64,000 nucleotides of DNA, taken from contig CAINCU010000005.1 in NCBI GenBank assembly GCA_903847155.1, positions 1-64,000 on the forward strand. The letters run 5' to 3'. Of this stretch, positions 26,056-34,566 are shown piece by piece. Source of the stretch: an uncultured Gallionellaceae bacterium (lineage in GTDB: Bacteria; Pseudomonadota; Gammaproteobacteria; Burkholderiales; Gallionellaceae). Numbering within the stretch: position 1 is the first letter of the stretch; every line of letters begins with the position of its first letter. The notes beneath the pieces were generated by a model. That model searched no databases, had not been told where the DNA came from, and saw nothing but the letters and a program-made list of their open reading frames with translations. A program made the position numbers and the translations under genes.

Positions 26056-28889
26056 ACGAAATCGACTACGGCACTCCCGCCATCACCTCCGACCACGAAG
26101 TCACCCTGCATATCGACGGCGTGACCGTCACGGTTCCCGCCGGAACTTCAGTCATGCGCGCCGCCGTCAAGGCGGGCGTGATGATCCCCAAACTTTGCGC
26201 CACCGACTCCCTCGCGCCGTTCGGCTCATGCCGTTTATGTCTGGTGGAAATCGAAGGCCGGCGCGGCTATCCGTCTTCCTGCACCACGCCCGCAGCAGCG
26301 GGCATGACCGTGCGCACGCAAACGCCCAAGCTGGCCGAGCTGCGCCGCAATGTGATGGAACTGTATATCTCCGACCATCCGCTCGACTGCCTGACCTGCG
26401 CCACCAACGGCGATTGCGAATTGCAAGCGATGGCGGACGAAGTCGGCCTGCGCGAAGTGCGTTACGGCATGGCGGGTGCGAACCACTTCACCAGTGTTAA
26501 GAAGGACGAATCCAATCCTTACTTCACCTATGACCCGGCCAAGTGCATCGTGTGCAACCGCTGCGTGCGCGCGTGCGAAGAACAGCAAGGCACGTTCGCG
26601 CTGACCATCAGCGGGCGCGGTTTCGATTCGCGCGTGACGGCGGGGCAGGGCGAAAGTTTCATGGAATCGGAATGCGTCTCCTGCGGCGCGTGCGTCAACG
26701 CCTGCCCGACGGCGGCGCTGATCGAGAAGACGGTGATCGCCAAAGGTCAGGCCGAGCATGACGCGATCACCACCTGCGCCTACTGCGGTGTCGGTTGCGG
26801 CTTCAAGGCCGAGATGCAGGGCAACGAAGTGGTGCGCATGGTGCCGTGGAAAGACGGCAAAGCCAACGAAGGCCATGCCTGCGTCAAGGGCCGCTTCGCC
26901 TGGGGTTATGCGACGCACAAAGATCGCATCACCAAGCCGATGATCCGTGCGAAGACCAGCGACCCGTGGTGCGAAGTGTCGTGGGATGAAGCGTTCGCCT
27001 ATGCGGCAAAAGAGTTCCGCCGCGTGCAGGAAAAGTACGGCAAGAATGCCGTGGGCGCGCTGGTGTCCAGCCGCTGCACCAACGAGGAAGACTATCTGGT
27101 GCAGAAACTGGTGCGTGCCGCGTTCGGCAACAACAACGTCGATACCTGCGCGCGGGTGTGCCATGCGCCGACGGGTTACGGACTCGGGCAGACGCTGGGT
27201 ACGTCGGCGGGCACGCAGACGTTCAAGTCGGTGGAACAGTCCGATGTGATTCTGCTCATCGGCTCCAATCCCAGCGAAGGCCATCCCGTGGTCGGCTCAC
27301 GTCTTAAGCGTCGCGTGCGCGAGGGGGCGAAGCTGATCGTGATCGACCCGCGCGAGATCGACATGGTGAACGCGCCGCATGCGCGTGCCACGTACCATTT
27401 GAAGCTGCGCCCCGGCACCAACGTCGCCATGCTGTCTGCGCTGGCGCACGTGATCGTGACTGAAGGTTTGGTCAACGAGCCGTTCATCGCCGAACGTTGC
27501 GAGACGCAAGCTTATGCCGAATGGCGCGAGTTCTCCGCGCGTTCGGCCAATTCACCCGAGGCGATGGAGACCGTCACCGGCGTGCCTGCGGCTGACGTGC
27601 GCGCGGCAGCGCGTCTGTATGCGACCGGCGGCAACGCGGCGATTTTCTACGGCCTCGGCGTGACCGAACATTCGCAAGGTTCGACGGCGGTGATCGCCAT
27701 TGCCAACCTTGCGATGGCGACCGGCAATGTGGGACGCGAAGGTGTGGGCGTAAATCCGTTGCGCGGGCAAAACAACGTGCAAGGCTCGTGTGACATGGGC
27801 GGTTTCCCCGATATTTATCCCGGCTATCGCCATGTGTCCGACAACGCTACGCGCGAGTTGTTTGAAAAAGCATGGAGCGTTAACCTTCAAGCCAATCCCG
27901 GCCTGCGCATCCCCAACATGCTGGAAGCCGCGCTGGACGGTTCGTTCAAGGGCTTGTACTGCCAAGGCGAAGACCCGGCGCAGTCCGACCCCAACACGCA
28001 GCACGTGCAGGCCGCGCTGGCCGCGATGGAATGTGTGGTGGTGCAGGACTTGTTCCTCAACGAGACCGCGAAGTTCGCGCATGTGTTCCTGCCCGGCGCA
28101 TCGTTCCTGGAAAAGGACGGCACGTTCACCAACGGCGAGCGGCGCATCTCGCGCGTGCGCCGCGTCATGCCGCCGCTCGCGGGCAAGGCCGATTGGGAAG
28201 TGACGCTGGGGCTGGCCGCAGCACTCGGATACCCGATGCACTACGAGCATCCGTCGCAGATCATGGAAGAGATCGCGCACCTCACGCCGACTTTCGCCGG
28301 GGTCAGCTACGACAAACTGGAACGCATGGGCAGCGTGCAATGGCCGTGCAACGACAAGATGCCGGAAGGCACACCGCTCATGCACGTGAACGCTTTCGTG
28401 CGCGGCAAGGGGCGTTTCTTCAACACGCAATATGTGCCGACCGACGAGAAGGTCACGCCGCGCTTCCCGCTGCTGCTCACCACCGGGCGCATCCTGTCGC
28501 AATACAACGTCGGCGCGCAAACGCGGCGTACCGAGAACGTGCAGTTCTATCCCGAAGACGTGCTGGAAATCCACCCGCACGATGCCGAAGAACGCGGCAT
28601 CAAACAAGGCGACTGGGTCGGCATCCAGTCGCGCGCGGGCGACACCGTGCTGCGCGCCACCGTGACCGAGCGCGTGCAACCCGGCGTGGTTTACACCACC
28701 TTCCACTTCCCAGAGTCCGGTGCCAACGTCATCACCACCGACAACTCCGACTGGGCCACCAACTGCCCCGAGTACAAAGTGACGGCGGTGCAACTGGTGA
28801 AGGTGGATCAGCCGTCGGCATGGCAGAAGCGCAATGCGCGCGAGGATGAAAAGCAGCGGAAGTTGCTGGCGGGTGCGGCGAGGAAATGA
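26052..28889 (+). CDS. fdsA: NAD-linked formate dehydrogenase catalytic subunit FdsA
   Basis: This molybdenum (or tungsten) enzyme (945 aa) oxidises formate to CO2 in the cytoplasm. In order: a NuoG-like [2Fe-2S] domain (CATDSLAPFGSCRLCLVEIE), a His-Cys3 cluster (SDHPLDCLTCATNGDCELQ), two [4Fe-4S] clusters (CIVCNRCVRACEEQ; CVSCGACVNACPTAAL), a further cluster (CAYCGVGCGFKAE) and bis-MGD domains. The catalytic position in CARVCHAPT is Cys370 (TGC), not selenocysteine. The start is ATG 26052, overlapping the fdsB stop; the same frame stays open far upstream but only as a shadow of fdsB. Confidence 0.96.
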   Translation: MNEIDYGTPAITSDHEVTLHIDGVTVTVPAGTSVMRAAVKAGVMIPKLCATDSLAPFGSCRLCLVEIEGRRGYPSSCTTPAAAGMTVRTQTPKLAELRRNVMELYISDHPLDCLTCATNGDCELQAMADEVGLREVRYGMAGANHFTSVKKDESNPYFTYDPAKCIVCNRCVRACEEQQGTFALTISGRGFDSRVTAGQGESFMESECVSCGACVNACPTAALIEKTVIAKGQAEHDAITTCAYCGVGCGFKAEMQGNEVVRMVPWKDGKANEGHACVKGRFAWGYATHKDRITKPMIRAKTSDPWCEVSWDEAFAYAAKEFRRVQEKYGKNAVGALVSSRCTNEEDYLVQKLVRAAFGNNNVDTCARVCHAPTGYGLGQTLGTSAGTQTFKSVEQSDVILLIGSNPSEGHPVVGSRLKRRVREGAKLIVIDPREIDMVNAPHARATYHLKLRPGTNVAMLSALAHVIVTEGLVNEPFIAERCETQAYAEWREFSARSANSPEAMETVTGVPAADVRAAARLYATGGNAAIFYGLGVTEHSQGSTAVIAIANLAMATGNVGREGVGVNPLRGQNNVQGSCDMGGFPDIYPGYRHVSDNATRELFEKAWSVNLQANPGLRIPNMLEAALDGSFKGLYCQGEDPAQSDPNTQHVQAALAAMECVVVQDLFLNETAKFAHVFLPGASFLEKDGTFTNGERRISRVRRVMPPLAGKADWEVTLGLAAALGYPMHYEHPSQIMEEIAHLTPTFAGVSYDKLERMGSVQWPCNDKMPEGTPLMHVNAFVRGKGRFFNTQYVPTDEKVTPRFPLLLTTGRILSQYNVGAQTRRTENVQFYPEDVLEIHPHDAEERGIKQGDWVGIQSRAGDTVLRATVTERVQPGVVYTTFHFPESGANVITTDNSDWATNCPEYKVTAVQLVKVDQPSAWQKRNAREDEKQRKLLAGAARK

Positions 28890-28906
28890 TGCTATGGCAA
28901 ACTACT

Positions 28907-29023
28907 CCCTTCCCCCGCAGGCGGGGGAAGGGCCGGGAATGAGGGACTGTGCATACATGCCAGAATTATTTCATCTCACTGTCCCTCACCCCAACCCCTC
29001 TCCCGCCTGCGGGCGAGGGGCTT
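28907..29023 (+). repeat. REP-like inverted palindrome pair between fdsA and fdhD
   Basis: CCCTTCCCCCGC (28907-28918) pairs with GCGGGGGAAGGG (28921-28932). In the opposite orientation CCCCTCTCCCGC pairs with GCGGGCGAGGGG with one mismatch. The inner segments GAGGGAC and GTCCCTC are also inverted. The CCCTCACCCCAACCCCTCTC text is typical of REP elements in many proteobacteria. It probably stabilises or separates the two halves of the operon mRNA. Confidence 0.85.
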
Positions 29024-29058
29024 GAAGTGATCTGGAATTTACAACTGTCGATGAATAG

Positions 29059-29850
29059 ATGAATTCTCAAACCCAATTATCAGTAACGCGCCCCGGCGGC
29101 ATCTCCAGCCTCGACACCGTCGCCGAAGAAATCCCCATCGCCTTCGAATACAACGGCATCTCGCACACCGTGATGCTGGCCACGCCCGCTGACCTTGAAG
29201 ATTTCGCGCTGGGCTTCAGCCTCACCGAAGGCATCGTGGAAAAACGCAGCGAGGTGTTCGACATCGAGATTGACGAAGCCGAGGCAGGCATCACCGTGCA
29301 TCTGAAAATAGCAGGAGGCGCATTCGCCAAGCTCAAGGAACACCGCCGCAGTCTGGCCGGGCGCACCGGCTGCGGCCTATGCGGCGCGGAAAGCCTCACG
29401 CAGGTAGTGCGCGATCTGCCGCCGCTGGCGGATGTCGCACCATTCCCGCTGCAAGCCCTGTATGAAGGCATGCACCGCTTGCCCGCGCAGCAGATATTGC
29501 AACAGACCACAGGAGCTGTGCATGCCGCATGCCGCATCGCAGCAGATGGCAGCATCAGCCATGTGCGCGAAGATGTCGGTCGCCATAACGCGCTGGACAA
29601 AACGCTGGGCGCGCTGGCGCGTGCCGAGGCGATACCCGGCGGAGCGTTGCTCATCACCAGCCGCGCCAGCTTCGAGATGGTGCAGAAATCGGCCGCGTTG
29701 GGTTATGGCATCCTAGCCGCCGTCTCCGCACCAACCGCCGCCGCCGTGCGCCTCGCCGACAAACTGAACCTCACACTGGTCGGCTTCCTGCGCGGCAACA
29801 GCTGCGCCATTTATACTCACGCCCATCGTCTGCAAGGAACCCCGAAATGA
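29059..29850 (+). CDS. fdhD: Formate dehydrogenase sulfurtransferase FdhD
   Basis: FdhD (263 aa; fdsC in fds operons) transfers sulfur from IscS to the molybdenum cofactor of formate dehydrogenase. The persulfide Cys motif is RTGCGLCGAESL; GRHNALDKTLGA and LLITSRASFEMVQKSA are family motifs. It sits after the REP pair and overlaps fdsD by ATGA. Confidence 0.95.
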   Translation: MNSQTQLSVTRPGGISSLDTVAEEIPIAFEYNGISHTVMLATPADLEDFALGFSLTEGIVEKRSEVFDIEIDEAEAGITVHLKIAGGAFAKLKEHRRSLAGRTGCGLCGAESLTQVVRDLPPLADVAPFPLQALYEGMHRLPAQQILQQTTGAVHAACRIAADGSISHVREDVGRHNALDKTLGALARAEAIPGGALLITSRASFEMVQKSAALGYGILAAVSAPTAAAVRLADKLNLTLVGFLRGNSCAIYTHAHRLQGTPK

Positions 29851-30068
29851 AACCGGAAAAACTGATCAAAATGGCCAACCAGATTGGCGCATTTTTCGAT
29901 GCCATGCCTGATCGCGAGCAAGCGGTGGCGGGCGTTGTCGCGCACATCCAGCGGAATTGGGAGCCGCGCATGCGTAGCGCGCTGCGCGAGCATGTTGCAC
30001 GCAACGGCGATGAAGCGCTGATGCCTATCGTGCGCGAGGCTTTGCGCATCATACAGAAAGGCAGTTGA
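29847..30068 (+). CDS. fdsD: NAD-linked formate dehydrogenase delta subunit FdsD
   Basis: A 73-residue protein, starting MKPEKLIKMANQIGAFFDAM, with the conserved AVAGVVAHIQRNWEPRMR segment. It is the small accessory/structural subunit that closes fds operons. Confidence 0.92.
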   Translation: MKPEKLIKMANQIGAFFDAMPDREQAVAGVVAHIQRNWEPRMRSALREHVARNGDEALMPIVREALRIIQKGS

Positions 30069-30092
30069 CACTCGGTGCAAGTCGGCCAATTT

Positions 30093-30980
30093 CTATCGTT
30101 CGCGAGAGGCATCTTTTTTATCCTTCTCCCTCAAAGCAATCTCGCTATGCATTCGGAAAATTAAGTCGCGGAACGCTTGCTCTGCTATGCTCAAATCGAT
30201 ATTAATTGGTTCGCGATCATTGGGCAGAGGATAGCCTAGCAACTCCCAAATTAATGATTCAGCTAAAACGGGTTCCTCAACAAATCGATAGCGATGTACC
30301 TCCCAGTCTTCCCAGACATTTTCTTCAAAACATTGTTCTAGTGTGCTGTATGTCAGCCCGATTTTAATAACTCCTGGCTTATCAGGATGTATCAATAGAC
30401 AAAGGTAGCCCAGTTTTGCCGCCTGCCAAATTTCATCTGGTTCCCTATCGCCGAGCCCACACTGCGGACAACCTTTACCTTCTGCTACATAAGCGGATAT
30501 CGTCCGCCATTCATGGCCATTTCTGCATCGAAATGTAGCTTTTCCAGACTTACTTGTAACATGCCCTACAAGGGTTATGTCACGTCCTACCAGTCGTTTT
30601 TTCATCCATGCCGTATATGCATAAACATGGTCGGGCAACGGCTTCGGAGGAGGCCTTACCTCCGCTTTCTTGGCTGCGTCCAAACCCGCCTGTATCCATT
30701 CCCATTCCATTTTTTGAACTTCAATTCCTTGCCGAAACGGGATAACGCCCAATGGCGTTGCTCCCCAAAAAACCGTTTCGGCCCAATATGGATCAGAAAC
30801 GGTAATGTATGTCTTGAGTTCCCATTTCTGACTAGTCTCTTTGACTAACTTGCCCGCGTATTCTTCATAGTTGTTATTGTGCTCGGCTAATCGCTCCTCG
30901 GGATGACGGGTAGTTTGTCCGACCTTGTAAAGGTTCGGATCGGACGGGTGAACCAATACATAAAGATAACCTGACTTCAT
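30093..30980 (-). CDS. Double GIY-YIG-like (T5orf172) protein with central zinc ribbon
   Basis: The 295-residue protein has three modules. The N-terminus (GYLYVLVHPSDPNLYKVGQT, then RHPEERLAEHN) is a GIY-YIG/T5orf172-type nuclease core. Residues about 145-177 (FRCRNGHEWRT ... GKGCPQCG) form a zinc ribbon of the C-x3-H...C-x2-C type seen on endonuclease-like proteins. The C-terminal part (LGYLCLLIHPDKPGVIKIGL, AESLIWELLG) repeats a GIY-YIG-like core. Catalytic competence of either core is uncertain. The gene is more AT-rich than its neighbours, faces against fdsD and sits in a small island, suggesting transfer. Confidence 0.65.
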   Translation of the reverse strand: MKSGYLYVLVHPSDPNLYKVGQTTRHPEERLAEHNNNYEEYAGKLVKETSQKWELKTYITVSDPYWAETVFWGATPLGVIPFRQGIEVQKMEWEWIQAGLDAAKKAEVRPPPKPLPDHVYAYTAWMKKRLVGRDITLVGHVTSKSGKATFRCRNGHEWRTISAYVAEGKGCPQCGLGDREPDEIWQAAKLGYLCLLIHPDKPGVIKIGLTYSTLEQCFEENVWEDWEVHRYRFVEEPVLAESLIWELLGYPLPNDREPINIDLSIAEQAFRDLIFRMHSEIALREKDKKDASRER

Positions 30981-31259
30981 TGCGCCCTCTATATGCTTAT
31001 GGGGTCAGAGCAAAATTCAGTATTCGCTTCGTGTCGAAAGTGGTGGTTCGAAAAAGTAGAAAGCGGACATCCAGTAGACTGCACTTCCATAAAATTACCA
31101 CAGTTCGCGTATGGTCGTTAGCTCCCCTTTTTGAATGGATTCTATTGGGCAACGAATCAGCGTTGGTCAGTGATGGCTTTGGGTTATGGATTCAAGCGGT
31201 CGTTCAAAAAATAACCAAACAGCAGGAGAGTTTTCCAGAATACGCAACTGATTGAAACG
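30981..31259. other. AT-rich island spacer with REP/RAYT-like motif
   Basis: TGGGGTCAGAGCAAAATTCA (about 31000-31019) resembles the GGGGTCAGAGT motif that flanks REP-associated (Y1) transposases in proteobacteria. A 91-codon frame covers most of this stretch, but it has no ribosome site or recognisable motif, so I treat it as non-coding or remnant. Confidence 0.4.
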
Positions 31260-31287
31260 AACCCGGATCAACCCTCTGATCCGGGTT
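31260..31287 (-). terminator. Hairpin terminator of purT
   Basis: A perfect 11-bp stem, AACCCGGATCA / TGATCCGGGTT, with a 6-nt loop lies 10 bp after the purT stop. On the minus strand the following T-run is weak (CGTTTC). Confidence 0.75.
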
Positions 31288-31296
31288 GTAACCGGC

Positions 31297-32514
31297 TCAG
31301 CCCTTGACCGGCTTCACCAGCGATGCAGCGAGTTTTGCGCGACGACGTGCTTCGTCGGTGTTGTCTGCATTGCAGACGGCGACGCCCATGCGGCGTTTGA
31401 GGAAGCTTTCCGGTTTGCCGAACAGGCGGATGTCGGATTCCGGTACGGCGAGTGCTTTTTCCACGCCTTCGAAGGCGATGCCCTTTTCTGCCAGTCCGCC
31501 GTAGATCACTGCCGATGCGCCGGGGCGGCGCAGTTCGGTATTCACCGGCAGGCCGAGAATGGCGCGCGCGTGCAATTCAAATTCCGACTGGCGTTGGGTG
31601 GCGAGGGTGACCAGGCCGGTGTCGTGCGGGCGCGGGCTGACTTCGGAGAACCACACTTCGTCGCCTCTGATGAATAGCTCCACGCCAAAGATGCCGCGCC
31701 CGCCCAAGGCGGTAGTCACTTTGCCCGCCATGTCGCGTGCGCGCTGCAATGCCACGGGCGACATGATTTGCGGCTGCCACGATTCGACATAGTCGCCCGA
31801 CACTTGCACATGGCCAATGGGTTCGCAGAAGAAGGTTTCCACTTTGCCGGATGCGCCGATGGCGCGCACGGTGAGCTGGGTGATCTCGTATTCGAAATCC
31901 ACGAAGCCTTCCACGATGACGCGCGCTTCCTTGACGCGACCGGACTTCAATGCGTAGTCCCATGCGGTTTGCACATCCTGCTGCCCGCGCAACAAGGACT
32001 GTCCTTTGCCGGAAGAAGACATGACCGGTTTGACGATGCAGGGGAAGCCGATGCCGCCGTCGATGGCGGCTTGCAGTTCTTCCAGCGAATTGGCGAACTT
32101 GAATGCGGAGGTCGGCAAGCCGAGTTCTTCGGCAGCAAGGCGGCGTATGCCTTCGCGGTTCATGGTGAGTTGGGCGGCACGCGCGGTCGGGATCACCTCG
32201 GCGATCTTTTCTCTTTCGATGTCGGCCAAGACTGAAGTGGCGATAGCCTCGATTTCGGGCACCACTAAGTCAGGGCGTTCCGCTTCGATCACCGCGCGCA
32301 AGGCAACCGGATCGGTCATGTTGATGACGTGCGAGCGATGCGCCACCTGCATGCCCGGCGCATCGGCATAACGATCCACCGCGATCACTTCCACTCCCAG
32401 ACGTTGCAAAGCGATGACGACTTCTTTGCCGAGTTCACCCGCCCCCAAAAACAAGACCTTGGTGGCGGACGGGCTTAGCGGTGTGCCGATACGGGAGAGA
32501 TGGTTTGTTGACAT
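31297..32514 (-). CDS. purT: Formate-dependent GAR transformylase PurT
   Basis: PurT (405 aa) makes formylglycinamide ribonucleotide from GAR, ATP and formate, step 3 of purine synthesis. It has the ATP-grasp fold with [36 protein letters not shown] and [14 protein letters not shown]. The start is the ATG at 32512-32514 ([10 protein letters not shown]); the frame is open farther upstream only through repeat copy 3. It uses formate, as does the fds operon next door. Confidence 0.96.
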   Translation of the reverse strand: MSTNHLSRIGTPLSPSATKVLFLGAGELGKEVVIALQRLGVEVIAVDRYADAPGMQVAHRSHVINMTDPVALRAVIEAERPDLVVPEIEAIATSVLADIEREKIAEVIPTARAAQLTMNREGIRRLAAEELGLPTSAFKFANSLEELQAAIDGGIGFPCIVKPVMSSSGKGQSLLRGQQDVQTAWDYALKSGRVKEARVIVEGFVDFEYEITQLTVRAIGASGKVETFFCEPIGHVQVSGDYVESWQPQIMSPVALQRARDMAGKVTTALGGRGIFGVELFIRGDEVWFSEVSPRPHDTGLVTLATQRQSEFELHARAILGLPVNTELRRPGASAVIYGGLAEKGIAFEGVEKALAVPESDIRLFGKPESFLKRRMGVAVCNADNTDEARRRAKLAASLVKPVKG

Positions 32515-32588
32515 GATGGTGAATGGTGTGATGATTTCAGGGGGTACGATGGTAGCTTGATATTTACCTGTAGGACAAGCTGGAAAAG

Positions 32589-32832
32589 ACGGGGTCGCCG
32601 GATATTCTCCGGCGACTCCGCTGTGCAAAATAACTGTAATTATCTGCCTAACCCGCGTGGGGCGAATATTCCAATGACAGACATGATGGAAAGTCAATGA
32701 ATACGGGCATCTTCATCATTCATGTGATGTAAATCGCCTATTGACGGGCGTTTGCGTGAGGTTGGTAATTGAGACCCATCTTGAGTGATTCATCCGCGGC
32801 TAATTGATGGAAAGCTACTGCACATTCATTTT
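32589..32832 (+). repeat. Intergenic repeat family, copy 3 (extended, with hairpin)
   Basis: It opens with a 13-bp hairpin (32590-32602 with 32608-32620; GTCGCCGGA / TCCGGCGAC core). The family core ACGGGCATCTTCATC ... ATCGCCTATTGACGGGCG follows at 32703-32750, then GTGAGGTTGGTAATTGAG and TAATTGATGGAAAGCTACTG. The hairpin-to-core distance is 112 nt, the same as in copy 4. This element fills most of the 387-bp divergent gap between purT and the cytochrome gene. Confidence 0.82.
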
Positions 32833-32901
32833 CTGCTCTTAAGAATTCCTTAAGTCTGTATAGCTATTGTGTCTGCCTCGAAATGCAAATTCCAGGAGCA
32901 A

Positions 32902-33315
32902 ATGATGTCACGCAAATTTTTTATATCGTTGTTAGTCGCAGTTGCCGGACTGGCAGTGCAACCAGTGTTGGCCGAAACGCCAAGTCAAATACTTACTTCT
33001 ATGGCAAGTTCGGCCAAAGCTGTCGGCGGCTATAAGGGGTTTTCGGCAGTGAGCGGGGAGCAGTTTTTTAAGTCAAAACACGGCGGCGAATTGAGTTGTT
33101 CGGCTTGCCATACCGATAATCCTGCCGCTATGGGCAAACATGTGAAGACCAGCAAAGCTATCCAGCCACTGGCGCCGTCTGCTAATGCGGAACGTTTTAC
33201 CGATCCGACCAAAGTGGAAAAATGGTTCAAGCGTAATTGCCATGATGTGCTGGCACGCGTTTGTACACCGCAGGAAAAAGGGGACGTGCTTGCCTATCTG
33301 CTCACAGTCAAATAA
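32902..33315 (+). CDS. Monohaem c-type cytochrome, DUF1924 family
   Basis: The 137-residue protein has a signal peptide (ending VQPVLA) and one haem site, CSACH. The C-terminal pattern RFTDPTKVEKWFKRNCHDVL and CTPQEKGDVLAYL marks DUF1924. AGGAGCAA precedes ATG 32902. It is followed 14 bp later by a dihaem cytochrome and probably shares its transcript. Periplasmic electron transfer is expected; the partner is unknown. Confidence 0.87.
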   Translation: MMSRKFFISLLVAVAGLAVQPVLAETPSQILTSMASSAKAVGGYKGFSAVSGEQFFKSKHGGELSCSACHTDNPAAMGKHVKTSKAIQPLAPSANAERFTDPTKVEKWFKRNCHDVLARVCTPQEKGDVLAYLLTVK

Positions 33316-33329
33316 ATAAGGAGATTGTT

Positions 33330-33824
33330 ATGAAATTAAAATTTCAAAATATTTTTAACATGTTTGCCGTTGCACTTTTACTTACTGGCGGAATGATGTC
33401 GGTCGCTCAGGCTGAGCATGACGATGATGATGAACGTATACCTGTTGCCAAGAATGCACTGTGGCAGACCGAGTGCGGCTCTTGCCATGTGGCTTACCCG
33501 CCGCGATTGCTTCCTGCAGAATCGTGGCGCGCCGTGATGTCCGGGCTGGATAAACACTTCGGTAGTGATGCCAGTCTGGATACCAAGGCTGCTAAAGAGA
33601 TAGGCACTTTTCTGGAAAAGAATGCGGGCAGCAGCAGATATCAGTCTTCCGGCAAACCGGATTTGCGCATCACCGAAACCCGCTGGTTCTTGCGCGAGCA
33701 TGACAAAGTAGCAGATCGCGTATGGAAAAATCCAAAAGTAAACAGTCCGGCCAATTGTGCGGCCTGCCACACTCAGGCAGATAGCGGGAACTACAGCGAA
33801 CACAGCATCAGGATCCCCAAGTAA
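33330..33824 (+). CDS. Dihaem c-type cytochrome (DHC family)
   Basis: The 164-residue periplasmic protein has a signal peptide ending in SVAQA, an acidic stretch (EHDDDDER) and two haem sites: CGSCH in ECGSCHVAYPPRLLPAESW and CAACH near the C-terminus. The segment after the first haem is typical of DHC proteins found with DUF1924 cytochromes. ATAAGGAGATTGTT places the ATG at 33330. Confidence 0.88.
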   Translation: MKLKFQNIFNMFAVALLLTGGMMSVAQAEHDDDDERIPVAKNALWQTECGSCHVAYPPRLLPAESWRAVMSGLDKHFGSDASLDTKAAKEIGTFLEKNAGSSRYQSSGKPDLRITETRWFLREHDKVADRVWKNPKVNSPANCAACHTQADSGNYSEHSIRIPK

Positions 33825-33896
33825 TTGGAGAACAGTTCAAGGCGACGTACTATGCAAAATTGGCACGCTTGATAAGCGGTTTTTCACGGGTGAGAT

Positions 33897-34565
33897 ATGC
33901 GCATTCTGGTGGTCGAAGATGATGCCTTGCTGGGTGATGCTATTCAGGCTGGCTTGAAACAGTCCGGCTATGCCGTGGACTGGATGCGCGATGGCGTTAC
34001 GGCAGATCAGGCGCTCTCTACCGAGGCTTACGCGGCAGTCGTTCTGGATCTGGGGCTGCCGCGACTTGACGGTCTGGAGGTGCTGCGTCGGCTGCGCAGT
34101 CGTAATGCTCCAATACCGGTGTTGATTCTGACCGCGCGGGATACCGTGAATGACCGCATCAAAGGTTTGGATGCGGGAGCCGACGACTATCTGCTCAAGC
34201 CGTTCGACATGGGTGAGCTGGCGGCGCGTTTGCGAGCGCTGATTCGCCGCTCCAGCGGCAAGGCGGAGTTGTTGTTGCAGGTCGGCGGAGTCCAGCTTGA
34301 TCACGCCGCGCATCGTGTGATTTATCGCGAGCAAACCGTCGATTTATCACCCAAGGAATTTGCGGTGCTGCATGCCTTGATGCTCGATGCAGGGAAAGTG
34401 CTTTCGCGTTCCCGCATTGAAGAGCAACTGTATGCATGGGGCGAGGAGGTTGAGAGCAATGCGGTGGAAGTGCATATCCATCATTTGCGCCGCAAGCTGT
34501 TCCCTGAGCTGATCGCAACCATACGCGGTGTGGGCTACCTGATTCAGTCGGACAAGGAAAGTTGA
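33897..34565 (+). CDS. OmpR-family response regulator (QseB/PmrA-like)
   Basis: The 222-residue regulator has a receiver domain with acidic pocket EDD (7-9), phospho-acceptor Asp51 (VVLDLGLP) and Lys in LLKPFD, and a C-terminal winged helix (VDLSPKEFAVLHALMLDAGK ... VEVHIHHLRRKL). It lies one base before its kinase and 72 bp after the dihaem cytochrome, so it may regulate these cytochromes. Confidence 0.92.
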   Translation: MRILVVEDDALLGDAIQAGLKQSGYAVDWMRDGVTADQALSTEAYAAVVLDLGLPRLDGLEVLRRLRSRNAPIPVLILTARDTVNDRIKGLDAGADDYLLKPFDMGELAARLRALIRRSSGKAELLLQVGGVQLDHAAHRVIYREQTVDLSPKEFAVLHALMLDAGKVLSRSRIEEQLYAWGEEVESNAVEVHIHHLRRKLFPELIATIRGVGYLIQSDKES

Positions 34566-34566
34566 A

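Noticed and set aside
27141-27170. Possible selenocysteine at the formate dehydrogenase active site
   Set aside because: The codon at residue 370 is TGC (Cys), not TGA, and no SECIS-like loop is needed.
30980-31255. 91-codon frame between the GIY-YIG gene and purT
   Set aside because: No ribosome site, no motif, composition typical of non-coding sequence with a REP-like motif at the start.
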